DNA from: PHBD01 sp964578535
GTDB taxonomy: Bacteria; Desulfobacterota; Syntrophia; Syntrophales; PHBD01
DNA length: 64,000 bases
NCBI GenBank assembly: GCA_964578535.1
Contig: CAZODI010000008.1
Location: 1 to 64,000, forward strand
Direction of reading: 5' to 3'
The notes under the pieces are model-generated. The model was not told where the DNA came from and did not search any database. It worked only from the letters and a program-made list of their open reading frames with translations. Both the position numbers and the translations under genes were made by a program. The number at the start of each line of letters is the position of its first letter. Position 1 is the stretch's first letter. This document shows, piece after piece, positions 33,294 through 41,442 of the stretch.

Positions 33294-34880
33294 TCAGGCC
33301 ATGGAAAGAAGATGCGAGCGGAGATTGACCTTCTCCCCAGTCAGCCCGAGCTTGGTCCGGATGCTGATCCGGTGCGAATCCACCGTAACCGTGCTGACCC
33401 CCAGCAGCTCCGCGATCTCCTTGGTCCGCTTCCCTTCCCGGATCATGCCGGCCACCTGGATCTCCCGGGGAGTGAGGTTTCTGTAAGCGGACGTCAGCCT
33501 GGACAAAAACGGGGACGTGATGTCCCGCAGGTTCGACTGCAGCAGGTCCAGGAAAAGAAGCCCCTTTTCGTTCAGCCCGCAGGTTCTGAGCCCGTCCAGC
33601 GTTGGCATGAGCAGCTCGTTGACGTTCCGCTGCAGCCGCTCATCGAGGATCTTCCGGTCTTCCTTGCTCCGATCCAGGAGCACTCGGAGGGCCGTGTTTG
33701 CTTCTTTCAGCTCGGTCGTGCGCTCCTGGACGAGCTCCTCCAGGCGGTTGAGCGTGTTCCGCAGCTCCTCTTCCGCGTTCTTCTGCACGGTGATGTCCCG
33801 GGCCACCGAAAAGATCTCCGTCATTCCCGTCACGTGATTCCGGAAAACCCTGCCCCGGCATTCCACCCAGCGGTACCGGCCGTCCTTCGTGCGCAGCCGG
33901 CATTCCAGGCCTCCCTGTTTGTCTTCCTCAAGCACCCCCAGGAAGATTTCCCCGGCGGCGGGCCGGTCGTCGGGGTGGACCAGGTCCAGGAAGGCCTCTC
34001 CTACGATTTCCCTCGGAAGATAGCCGAGAACCGACTCAACGCCATCGGAAACGAACAGGATGGTCCCGTCCAGGTGAAAGCGGGCAACGTAATCCATCGT
34101 GTTCTCCACCAGCAGGCGGTACTGCTTTTCGCTCCGGAGCAGCTTTGCCTCGGCGGCCTTGCGGTCCGTGATGTCCCTCACGAACCCCATGACGAGTCCC
34201 CTTCCCTTCCAGTCGACGATCTTCACGCTGACCTCGACGGGAATCCCGGAGCCGTCCTTCCGGATATTCAAGCGCTCGAAGGAATGCCGCTCCTGCTTCA
34301 GGAGAGAGTCGAGCTCCGGGTTCTCCTGCTGGTTCCATTTCCCATCGATCATCCCCAGATTGGACCCGATCAATTCATCCCGCTCGTATCCGAGCATCCG
34401 GCAGGCGATTTCGTTCACATCGAGGATGTTCCCTTCGAAATCGTGAAGGTAGATCGCGTCGTTCGCATTCTCCACGATCAGTCGATACCGCCGGTCCCGT
34501 TCCCGGAACTTCTCTTCGACCCGGATGCGCTCCGTGATGTCGCGGGCACAGACGACGATTCCCCGGAACAGGTCCTCCTTCCAGACCGATCGGGCGACCG
34601 TCTCAAGCCAGAGGAAGCGGCCGTCGGCGTGGCGAAAGCGGAACCTCTCCGTCTCCCGGTCGGTCTCCAGGGTTCTCCGGAAGGTCTGATGAACCCTTTC
34701 CCGGTCTTCCGGAAAGACGTAATCGAAGCTGACCGTCCCGACCATGCCGGCCGGCTCGTAGCCGAGGGTCCACCGGGCGGAGGGGCTGACGGCCCGAAAG
34801 ACACCGTCCCGGTCGAGGATCACGACGACGTCGATCATGTTCTCCAGGATGACCCGGATCTCCATTTCGCTGGCTGTCAT
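33294..34880 (-). CDS. Triple-PAS sensor with LuxR-type DNA-binding domain (paralogue)
   Basis: 528 aa from the ATG at 34880 (a TTG 81 bases upstream is possible). Three PAS/PAC units (ENMIDVVVILDRDGVFRAVS; YRLIVENANDAIYLHDFEGN; YRLLVENTMDYVARFHLDGT), coiled coil (RLEELVQERTTELKEANTAL) and LuxR helix-turn-helix (LTPREIQVAGMIREGKRTKE, TVDSHRISIRTKLGL). It has the same architecture and C-terminal end as the regulator at 20149-21786, so the two are duplicates. It is the gene immediately upstream of hexokinase and may control it; no ligand or heme motif is evident. Confidence 0.9.
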   Translation of the reverse strand: MTASEMEIRVILENMIDVVVILDRDGVFRAVSPSARWTLGYEPAGMVGTVSFDYVFPEDRERVHQTFRRTLETDRETERFRFRHADGRFLWLETVARSVWKEDLFRGIVVCARDITERIRVEEKFRERDRRYRLIVENANDAIYLHDFEGNILDVNEIACRMLGYERDELIGSNLGMIDGKWNQQENPELDSLLKQERHSFERLNIRKDGSGIPVEVSVKIVDWKGRGLVMGFVRDITDRKAAEAKLLRSEKQYRLLVENTMDYVARFHLDGTILFVSDGVESVLGYLPREIVGEAFLDLVHPDDRPAAGEIFLGVLEEDKQGGLECRLRTKDGRYRWVECRGRVFRNHVTGMTEIFSVARDITVQKNAEEELRNTLNRLEELVQERTTELKEANTALRVLLDRSKEDRKILDERLQRNVNELLMPTLDGLRTCGLNEKGLLFLDLLQSNLRDITSPFLSRLTSAYRNLTPREIQVAGMIREGKRTKEIAELLGVSTVTVDSHRISIRTKLGLTGEKVNLRSHLLSMA

Positions 34881-35058
34881 ATCGGCACCCGTCGGCTTGT
34901 CGTTTGGCGGTTCACAGCGGTCCGGTGTTCCGGACGGGGAAAGGTTCAGCAGCCGGTGCAATACGACAGCGGGCCATGAAAATCAATCTGGTATTGCCGC
35001 CGCTGGACGTGTACCATGATGCCTGTCGGAACCGATCCTCCGGAGGGAAAGAACGAGT

Positions 35059-35682
35059 ATGGGACTGCTGAACCTGCTCATCCGGGATCCGCTGGCATTC
35101 GTGCTCCTGTCGATCCCGCTGTTGTATTCCATCATCATCCACGAATTGGCCCACGGCTGGGTTGCATGGAAAATGGGAGATCCCACCGCAAAGGCCATGG
35201 GCCGGCTGACGCTGAATCCCGTCAGCCACCTCGACCCGATCGGGACGCTCATGCTGTTTCTCTTCGGCTTCGGCTGGGCAAAGCCGGTGCCCTTCAACCT
35301 CGCCTATGTCCGGGACGCCCGCAGGGGCCTTATCCTGGTTTCCTCGGCGGGGATCGTCGCCAACATGATCCTGGCCTTCCTCGCCTTTCTCCTGTACCGG
35401 ATCCTCGATCCGCAGCCGGCCGGGACGGTTGCCACGCTTCTCTATTACATGGCGAAAATCAACATCATCCTGGCCGCCTTCAACCTGATCCCCATTCCGC
35501 CGCTCGACGGGTCGAAAATCCTCATGGGCTTTACATCCGCGAGGTTTCAGGATGCCTTGGCCCGGATCGAGCCCTTCGGATTCTTCATCATCATCGGCCT
35601 TCTCCTGCTCGGCGTCCTGGACCCGGTCATCCGTTTCCTTCAGGCGGTGATCCTGGCCCTCATCGGCTTCCTGCTCCCCTGA
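35059..35682 (+). CDS. Site-2 protease family membrane metalloprotease (M50)
   Basis: 207 aa with about five transmembrane helices. The zinc motif HExxH is IIIHELAHGWVAWKMGD near residue 30, followed by the family-typical TLNPVSHLDPIGTLMLF and the third ligand loop NLIPIPPLDGSKIL near residue 140. Fits the short S2P (YwhC-like) subfamily without PDZ domains. It would cut membrane-spanning peptides, e.g. anti-sigma factors; the anti-sigma factor at 5109 is a theoretical client but not linked. GGAGGGAAAG precedes the ATG. Divergent from the PAS-LuxR gene. Confidence 0.92.
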   Translation: MGLLNLLIRDPLAFVLLSIPLLYSIIIHELAHGWVAWKMGDPTAKAMGRLTLNPVSHLDPIGTLMLFLFGFGWAKPVPFNLAYVRDARRGLILVSSAGIVANMILAFLAFLLYRILDPQPAGTVATLLYYMAKINIILAAFNLIPIPPLDGSKILMGFTSARFQDALARIEPFGFFIIIGLLLLGVLDPVIRFLQAVILALIGFLLP

Positions 35683-35917
35683 AGACGACACCTGACCGTG
35701 AACCGCGGCCCGATCAAAGAAGTGGAGGATGGGACTACAGGACATGAAAAAATCGCCCTGAACATCCTGGAGGCGAAAAGGGATCTCGAAAGGGGAAGCG
35801 GCACAAGGCCGATAAGGGGAAATCACGCTCCGGGCGAACGGCCGTTACAGGCTGATCGCGGACCGTTCGGCAGGACTGCAGGGATGAGGACGGCCGTTCG
35901 GCGCGTCCCGTCCCCCC

Positions 35918-36934
35918 TCATCCGGTCTTTTTCCATTCGTACATCTCGTAACCGTCGACGACCTTTCCGGAGGGGGCGAACCCGCTCCGGCCGGAAAGCG
36001 TTTCCATGATGGGCTTCGGGATGCCGACGGCGTTCCGGTCCGCGTATTTCTGCATGTGGCCCGCGATGTCGATGGCGGGATCGCTGATCGCATCGAGGGG
36101 CACGTCTTCGTCATAGATGACGAATCCCGAGTTCACGCCGCAACGAACGGCAAACTCGCGCCTCAACTTCCTGACCTCCCGGTTGAATGCATCCAGATCG
36201 GTAACAACGCCCTGGGCGGCGCGCAAGGCATCGTCCACGGACGGGAAGCAGGCCATGACCCCGTCGGGTGTCCAGGTCGACTTCAGGCATCCGTGCTCAT
36301 CCAGGATCCCGCTTATGAACTGGCGGTAGCGGGTGAAATCGTTCTGCACGACGGCCTTGTCCTCGTCCCGTTTCATGCCCGTGGAGTCGACGACATCGAT
36401 CGACAGAAAGGCAAGGTCGCGCCCCTTCTCATCGAGCTTCTTCTCCGCCTCGACGATATTCCTGAGGATCTTATCGCGGTCTTTTTTCTTCGCTGTTTTC
36501 AGGAGGTCCAGTTGCCGGCCGAGCGCCGAGGCGCTCATCGCATGATCGGAGATATGAAGCCGGCGCTTCATGTCGTCGACCTTCTTCCGATAACGGTAGT
36601 ATTGCCCCTCGTAGAAGTAGCGGTAGCTCAGGGTGTTGAACCAGAAGGTGAACACGAACGACAGGACCAGGACGATCCACGGCGTCATGTCATGACCGCC
36701 GATCCGGATGGGAAACACGGCGCGGACGGGCCTGGTGACGGTCTGTTCGAGCGCGAATGCCGCCTTGGCGTACCGGTGCTCCTTTCCCAGCGATAGGTTG
36801 TAGGGGGCGAGGCGCGGAACGACAATGGAATACGCGGTGGCGATCAGGATGACGGCCATTCCCAGGCTGAAGATCTGGGCGGTGAGGGACAGGCCGTAAT
36901 GAAGGATGGCAGCCGGGAAATGCTTCAGGCTCAC
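35918..36934 (-). CDS. Membrane-anchored class III adenylate/guanylate cyclase-like protein (degenerate)
   Basis: 338 aa from the GTG at 36934 (GGAAAGGACATCCCC upstream). Two transmembrane helices (IFSLGMAVILIATAYSIVV, ITPWIVLVLSFVFTFWF-like) flank about 50 residues, then a linker and cyclase homology domain: LAFLSIDVVDSTGMKRDED (first metal Asp), KSTWTPDGVMACFPS (lysine and second Asp), and AIDIAGHMQKYADRN where the canonical V-N-x-A-x-R reads I-D-I-A-G-H. Thus the transition-state Asn and Arg appear replaced, and catalysis is doubtful. A canonical promoter lies at 37050-37078. Convergent with the S2P gene. Confidence 0.8.
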   Translation of the reverse strand: MSLKHFPAAILHYGLSLTAQIFSLGMAVILIATAYSIVVPRLAPYNLSLGKEHRYAKAAFALEQTVTRPVRAVFPIRIGGHDMTPWIVLVLSFVFTFWFNTLSYRYFYEGQYYRYRKKVDDMKRRLHISDHAMSASALGRQLDLLKTAKKKDRDKILRNIVEAEKKLDEKGRDLAFLSIDVVDSTGMKRDEDKAVVQNDFTRYRQFISGILDEHGCLKSTWTPDGVMACFPSVDDALRAAQGVVTDLDAFNREVRKLRREFAVRCGVNSGFVIYDEDVPLDAISDPAIDIAGHMQKYADRNAVGIPKPIMETLSGRSGFAPSGKVVDGYEMYEWKKTG

Positions 36935-37049
36935 GGGGATGTCCTTTCCTGTTTCGAGCCTCGGCGGGAAGCCCCAACCCGCGGGCACGGGGAGCGCCCT
37001 CTGAAAGCTCGCGAAGAGCAGGATTGATCTTCGTTTTCGATTGCTGTGC

Positions 37050-37078
37050 AGGATAAGAAACGATTCCTTCCCTGTCAA
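37050..37078 (-). promoter_or_regulatory. Sigma-70-type promoter for the cyclase-like gene
   Basis: On the minus strand TTGACA (37078-37073), a 17-base spacer, and TATCCT (37055-37050). The gene starts about 110 bases downstream. The -35 is perfect and the -10 has four of six matches. Confidence 0.6.
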
Positions 37079-37122
37079 CTGAAATGCGTTTTCCGCGGAC
37101 GGGTTTCCCCGTTGCCGCATGT

Positions 37123-37773
37123 CTACAGAAGCAGGGTGGAGAAGGCGATCAGGAACTGGCCCGTGTAGTACAGGGGCAGGCCGATCAGCCGGTTCAGGAA
37201 TTCCGGCTTCACGAACCTCTGGCGGGCCACGAACACGTCCGACAGGTAGAAAAGAAGGGCACCGGCCAGGGCAAGGACCCGCCCTCCGACGGGCAGCCCC
37301 CTTTCCCCGGCAAGCGTGGCGGCGCCGGTGACCATGACCGTGATGACCGCAATGTAGGCCGCCACCGGGAGCGCCATCTTCCCAAGATAGGGCCGGATCC
37401 ACAGAAAGAAAGCGCCGCCGGACAGGAGGCACACCGCGGCGGCGACTCCGGTCACGGGTCCCGGCGAGGCCATGGTGAAAAACGCGGCGCTGTACAGGAC
37501 ATGCCCGGTGAGGAAGGCGAACAGGCCCGCCAGGAAAAGCCTTCTCGAGGCGGAGACCAGGAAGACGTCGCCGGCCATGCAGAACAGCAGGCCGGCAAGG
37601 ACAAGGGCGAAGTATCGCGGGTTGCCGTGCGGACCTGCCAGGGCGGCCAGGACAAAGAGCGCCGACAGGGCGGATTTGGTGAGGAGGACTCCCCGCAGCG
37701 ATTCCCGCTTCCGGAAATGCAGAAGAGACACCAGAAGAACGGCGGCCGGCAGCAGGAGGACGGCGATGGGCAT
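37123..37773 (-). CDS. YhhN family membrane protein (lysoplasmalogenase-like)
   Basis: 216 aa with about eight transmembrane helices, from the ATG at 37773 (GGAGGTGAAGGG upstream). Typical YhhN phrases: LLTKSALSALFVLAALAG, FALVLAGLLFCMAGDVFLVS, FLAGLFAFLTGHVLYSAAFF, and the C-terminal GALLFYLSDVFVARQRFV, including the two conserved Asp residues (GDVFL, SDVFV). The animal homologue TMEM86 hydrolyses lysoplasmalogen; bacterial substrates are uncertain. It follows the iron-sulfur gene at 37907 on the same strand. Confidence 0.88.
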   Translation of the reverse strand: MPIAVLLLPAAVLLVSLLHFRKRESLRGVLLTKSALSALFVLAALAGPHGNPRYFALVLAGLLFCMAGDVFLVSASRRLFLAGLFAFLTGHVLYSAAFFTMASPGPVTGVAAAVCLLSGGAFFLWIRPYLGKMALPVAAYIAVITVMVTGAATLAGERGLPVGGRVLALAGALLFYLSDVFVARQRFVKPEFLNRLIGLPLYYTGQFLIAFSTLLL

Positions 37774-37906
37774 CCCTTCACCTCCGTGGAGCGGTTCCGG
37801 CCCCGGGGCAACGGATGGACTCCGCATTCCGGACGCCCGGTTTGCCGGACCGGTTGCCTCTTTCCCGCCGCAGGGCCGGACGGCAGGCCCTCTCGCAATG
37901 GACCGG

Positions 37907-38992
37907 TTACCTGTACGGGCTGAAATCAACCCCCCGGCGGCGTCCCCGCTCGTCGAACCACGTGTCTTCGGCAAGGGGCGGGACATCGATCTCCTGCCGC
38001 TCCTTGCGGACCAGCCGGATGGCCTCCGCCGGGCACGCGGTGACGCAGAGCCCGCAGCCGATGCACCGCTCCCGGATGACCGCAAAGGTCTCCCCTTCGT
38101 CCGAGACGGCCCCGACCTGGCATCGGCTGTCCGCGCAAATCCCGCAGCCCGTGCAGAGATCGGCGTCGATCACGGCATAATGATGGGAGTTGATGGCCCG
38201 GGATGCGGGCACCCCGAATTCGTTGATCGACCGGAGCACCCCGCAGCAGCACTTGCAGCAGTTGCAGATGTAGTAGTGCCCCGTCTGCACGTTGCCGGTG
38301 AGGTGCACGAGGCCCGCGTCTTCCGTCATTTTCAGGAGGGCACAGGCCTCCTCCTTCGTCAGGATGCGGGCCGAAGGCGTCTTTTCGAAGACCCCGGGCT
38401 CCAGGGAGATACCCAGGCAGACATGCACGGGCCGGTCGCAGGGCTTCCCCAGCAGCCCCTGTTCCTTCTTGCAGATGCATTCGTTGACCATGAACGACCG
38501 CCCCTTTTCAATGATCGCAGATACTTTCTCATAGGGCAGTGCCTCCTGGTGCGAAGGAACGGTCTCCTCCACGGCAAGGGTCTGCATCAACTGCGGCGTG
38601 TCGGAAAAGAACTGTTTCGAAAGGTACGGCCAGTATTCCTCGTTCAACTCCGCAAACTCCCTGTCCATGCGATCGAGCTGGAACTCGTAGATCCCGAAGA
38701 CCCAGGGCAGCATCCGGAAGCGCCGGATGCCCCCGGGCTTGATTGTGAAGACCTGCCCACTCACGGCCATGCCCATGAGGGCGCCTTTCAGGCCTTCCAC
38801 CGGCATGCCGTTCCGGGCGGCGATCTCCTCCACCGTCTCGAACGTCAGCCGCAGCCGGCAGAACAGCTCCGCCTGGGCGGGGGTAAAGATTTTCTTGAGG
38901 AGCCGGATCTCCACTCCGCTGTCGGTCCTGGGAAATCCGTTGGGCAGCGTGTCCAGCACTTCAGCAAGCTTTTCGTAGCACTCGTCCGACAA
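37907..38992 (-). CDS. Large 4Fe-4S ferredoxin-type protein (paralogue)
   Basis: 361 aa from the TTG at 38992, which has a perfect GGGAGG site; an ATG at 39067 overlapping the previous gene is the alternative. The N-terminus is a helical domain (RLTFETVEEIAARNGMPVEG). Cys motifs: VNECICKKEQGLLGKPCD, CNCCKCCCG (with the unusual YICNCCKCCCGVL), CTGCGICADSRCQVGAV and CIGCGLCVTACPAEA. Same arrangement as the protein at 7976-9259, so the two probably share an electron-transfer role with different partners. The DapB-like gene ends where this gene's alternative start begins. Confidence 0.85.
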   Translation of the reverse strand: MSDECYEKLAEVLDTLPNGFPRTDSGVEIRLLKKIFTPAQAELFCRLRLTFETVEEIAARNGMPVEGLKGALMGMAVSGQVFTIKPGGIRRFRMLPWVFGIYEFQLDRMDREFAELNEEYWPYLSKQFFSDTPQLMQTLAVEETVPSHQEALPYEKVSAIIEKGRSFMVNECICKKEQGLLGKPCDRPVHVCLGISLEPGVFEKTPSARILTKEEACALLKMTEDAGLVHLTGNVQTGHYYICNCCKCCCGVLRSINEFGVPASRAINSHHYAVIDADLCTGCGICADSRCQVGAVSDEGETFAVIRERCIGCGLCVTACPAEAIRLVRKERQEIDVPPLAEDTWFDERGRRRGVDFSPYR

Positions 38993-39063
38993 AACAGCCT
39001 CCCTTGATCGTTCATTGATTCCGCGGCGCGGTGTCCGTTCCACCGCATCGCCGCGGGGCACCC

Positions 39064-40122
39064 TCATCCCTCGACAAAGCGCCTCCGCCAGGGTGCAAAA
39101 AGCGGAAAATGGAAGATGCCCGCCGGGGCGGCGCAGACTTCCGGAATGGCGTTGATGACCGACCCCGCCACGCCGTACTGTTCGGAACGCGTTCGGACCG
39201 TGGCGTCCTCCGGCTCCACGAGGTTCATGACGATGTCGATTCCCGGTTTCCCGCGAACGGAGATCTTCCAGTGGTCGAAATGCTCGAACCCGGGCACGGT
39301 GTTTCCCATCACCCAGTTCACTTCCAGCGTAATGAACCGCCGTCCGCCGATGATCCCGTGCCAGCGGTAGTTCGTCGCCGCCACCGTCCCCGCCTTCACG
39401 GTGCCGGCCCGGGCCGTGATGTCTCCCGATGCCGCCGTCACCCGGTGGTCCGGCTCCACCCGCTCCAGCACCAGGCCCAGGCGGTGGGCCAGAAGCGCGA
39501 TCACCTCGGCGTACATCGCCGTGATCAACTGCGCGACGGGTCCGGACCCGGCGGGATCGAACCGCCCCGGATCGGAGCCCATCCCGCAGACGGTGAACAC
39601 GTACTCATGATCCGGAGCGCCGCTGACGTCGAAGGTCTCCCGGACGGAGATGGATTCGATGTCCGTGCAGATGCCCGTGGCCGCGGCAGCGATCTTTTCC
39701 ACAACGAAGCCCGGGTTCAGGCCTGTGCTGAAGAACGTCGAATTCCCCCGCCGGCAGGCCTCTTCGAACTCCGCCGCATACGCGGCGCCGTGCCAGGCCG
39801 GAAAGCCGTGTCCGTTGATGGTGATCAGATTCTTGCCCGAGGCCAGGATCCGGCAAATGTCCCGGTTGTGGTGGCTGTAGGGGAACTGGATGCGGGGCGC
39901 ATGGATGACCACGTCGGCGTCGAGCGCCAGGATCTCGTCGATGCTCCGGGTGGCGATCACCCCTGTCTCGCCGCGACGCGCGATCTCGCCGGCGTCGAGG
40001 CCGGCCTTCCGCTCGCTGTAGACATAAAGGCCCGCCAGCTCCAGGTCCGGGTGATCGATGACGGCCCGCAGGCAGGTTTTCCCCATGGAGCCGGTGGCCC
40101 ACTGAATGACACGGTATTTCAT
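39064..40122 (-). CDS. Dihydrodipicolinate-reductase-like NAD(P)H dehydrogenase
   Basis: 352 aa from the ATG at 40122. The N-terminal Rossmann motif is IQWATGSMGKTCLRAVIDHP; ALDADVVIHAPRIQFPYSHH and CRILASGKNLITINGHGF follow. The middle HYRxxxG-type substrate region and the C-terminal catalytic domain (AATNYRWHGIIGGRRFITLE) match the DapB-like/NAD(P)H-dependent amine dehydrogenase family seen in degradation clusters and unlike housekeeping DapB (longer). Substrate not inferable. It probably forms an operon with the iron-sulfur protein immediately downstream, suggesting shared redox metabolism. Confidence 0.85.
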   Translation of the reverse strand: MKYRVIQWATGSMGKTCLRAVIDHPDLELAGLYVYSERKAGLDAGEIARRGETGVIATRSIDEILALDADVVIHAPRIQFPYSHHNRDICRILASGKNLITINGHGFPAWHGAAYAAEFEEACRRGNSTFFSTGLNPGFVVEKIAAAATGICTDIESISVRETFDVSGAPDHEYVFTVCGMGSDPGRFDPAGSGPVAQLITAMYAEVIALLAHRLGLVLERVEPDHRVTAASGDITARAGTVKAGTVAATNYRWHGIIGGRRFITLEVNWVMGNTVPGFEHFDHWKISVRGKPGIDIVMNLVEPEDATVRTRSEQYGVAGSVINAIPEVCAAPAGIFHFPLFAPWRRRFVEG

Positions 40123-40296
40123 GCGCTCCCCCCGGGAAAAGGTTTCCCCTGATATCTTTTCCGGGGAGATCGGGCAAGATAAACTTATCCGGTCTGCCTT
40201 TGGCTGCTCGACGGGGAATCCCGGAACGGTCCGGGGAATGGGGGGACCGGCCGGCCGGTTGCTGCACAGGGGGAAGGAGCGCACGGCCGGCCGGCT

Positions 40297-40325
40297 TCAG
40301 GGGGTCAGGGGGTCAGGGGGTCAGG
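40297..40325. repeat. Tandem octamer repeat (TCAGGGGG)3
   Basis: Three perfect TCAGGGGG units followed by a partial TCAGG, between the DapB-like gene and the small membrane-protein gene. G-runs of five in regular spacing could form a G-quadruplex on the plus strand, or the tract may be replication-slippage noise. Confidence 0.85.
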
Positions 40326-40336
40326 AAGTCGGGCTG

Positions 40337-40606
40337 TCACTCCCGGTGAACGGTCAGCCCGAGGACGACGAAGAGCAGCAGGATGAAGCACACCCCCGTG
40401 ATCAGGAGCGTCCGTCCGCTCAGCCACGAGGCCGAATCCGAAAAGATGGTGATGTCCCACAGCCTCCCCCAGTACACGAGAAAGCCGTACTGGACGAGCA
40501 GGGCCAGCTTCAGGCGGCCGAAGATCAGGCCGCCCGTGCTGATCAGCACAACGGCAAGGATGCTGGAAAAGGGAACGGCGACGTCCATCGACCAGATCGA
40601 TTCCAT
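40337..40606 (-). CDS. Small membrane protein
   Basis: 89 aa from the ATG at 40606 (GGAGGTTGAAC upstream). Three hydrophobic segments: VPFSSILAVVLISTGGLIFG, LALLVQYGFLVYWGRLW and LLITGVCFILLLFVVLGLTV. No family recognised. It is the last gene after the Crp-like regulator on the same strand and has a perfect CRP-type site (40709-40724) about 110 bases upstream, so it is probably under that regulator. Confidence 0.75.
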   Translation of the reverse strand: MESIWSMDVAVPFSSILAVVLISTGGLIFGRLKLALLVQYGFLVYWGRLWDITIFSDSASWLSGRTLLITGVCFILLLFVVLGLTVHRE

Positions 40607-40708
40607 GTTCAACCTCCGAATATGCGAAAGGAGGCCGGCCCAGGAGGACGACCCGCGGGCCGGCGGGAGAATGCAGGATGGAGATTGCCAGAAGCGGAGG
40701 GGGGGGAT

Positions 40709-40724
40709 TGTGACGGACGTCACA
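40709..40724. promoter_or_regulatory. CRP-type operator TGTGA-N6-TCACA (site 2)
   Basis: TGTGACGGACGTCACA, a perfect palindromic consensus. It overlaps the stop of the crp-like gene and lies upstream of the small membrane protein. A comparable site is at 50800-50815; chance expectation of a perfect ten-base match in this window is about 0.06. Confidence 0.75.
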
Positions 40725-41430
40725 CAAAATCGACTTTATGAAAATTCGGCGTGATGAGGATCCGCCGTTTCTCCAGCACGGAGATCTCCCCGGCCAGCTC
40801 CAGCCGCTTGAGGATGCGGCTGACCGTCTCCCGGGAAAGGGACGCATAGTCGGCCAGTTCACTGTGGGTCATCCGGAGCCGGATCGCCGTGCCCCGCGCG
40901 TCCCTCGATCCGAAGCGGGACGCCATGTGGCCAAGGACCGCCCGGACCCGGTCTTCCGCCCGCTGCAGGTTCAGGACCTTGAGCATGAACCAGGAATCCC
41001 GCAGGCGCTCGCAGAGAAGGGAGATGATCTGCCGGACGGCGATCGGATTCTTGAGGAACCGGGTCTCAAAATCCGCCCGGCCGAGGAACCCGACCCGCGT
41101 ATCCTCCAGGGCGATCACCCTCGCCGGAGACGTCTTTCCGTCCAGGAGAGCCATTTCGCCGAAGAAATCGCCGCGCTTGTGGACGGCCAGGATCTGTTCC
41201 CGCCCCTCCTCGTCGATTTGCGCGACCTTGACCCGTCCTTCGTAGATCACGTAGAGGCAGCGCGGGGTGTCCTCCTCGAAGAGGATCACATCGTTCCGGC
41301 GGTAGTTCCTCTCTCCCATGACCATCCGCAGTTCGGCCACGTCCCCTCCGGGCAGGCCCCGGAAAATGGGAATTTCCTGGAGGAAAACGTTGGGGCGAAT
41401 GCTCATGGCCGGCTGTTTCATCGTTGCCAT
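40720..41430 (-). CDS. Crp/Fnr family transcription regulator
   Basis: 236 aa. N-terminal cyclic-nucleotide-binding beta-roll (residues 15-135; RNDVILFEEDTPRCLYVIYE, GDFFGEMALLDGKTSPARV) and C-terminal winged helix (LRMTHSELADYASLSRETVSRILKRLE). In the recognition helix, SRETVSRILK matches CRP's SRETVGRILK, keeping the Arg, Glu and Arg that read TGTGA. In the phosphate cassette, FGE is kept but the usual P-R-S/T is rearranged to T-S-P-A, so the CRP Arg that binds the cAMP phosphate appears absent; the ligand may be something else. No N-terminal FNR-type cysteine cluster. Two perfect CRP sites lie nearby. Confidence 0.92.
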   Translation of the reverse strand: MATMKQPAMSIRPNVFLQEIPIFRGLPGGDVAELRMVMGERNYRRNDVILFEEDTPRCLYVIYEGRVKVAQIDEEGREQILAVHKRGDFFGEMALLDGKTSPARVIALEDTRVGFLGRADFETRFLKNPIAVRQIISLLCERLRDSWFMLKVLNLQRAEDRVRAVLGHMASRFGSRDARGTAIRLRMTHSELADYASLSRETVSRILKRLELAGEISVLEKRRILITPNFHKVDFV

Positions 41431-41442
41431 TGCTGGAAAACC

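Noticed and set aside
33228..34979. 583-codon plus-strand frame opposite the second PAS-LuxR gene
   Set aside because: Antisense shadow. The similarity between it and the 19990-21810 frame only reflects the duplicated minus-strand genes.
40297..40325. Possible CRISPR-like array
   Set aside because: Eight-base repeats with no spacers; no cas genes in the window.
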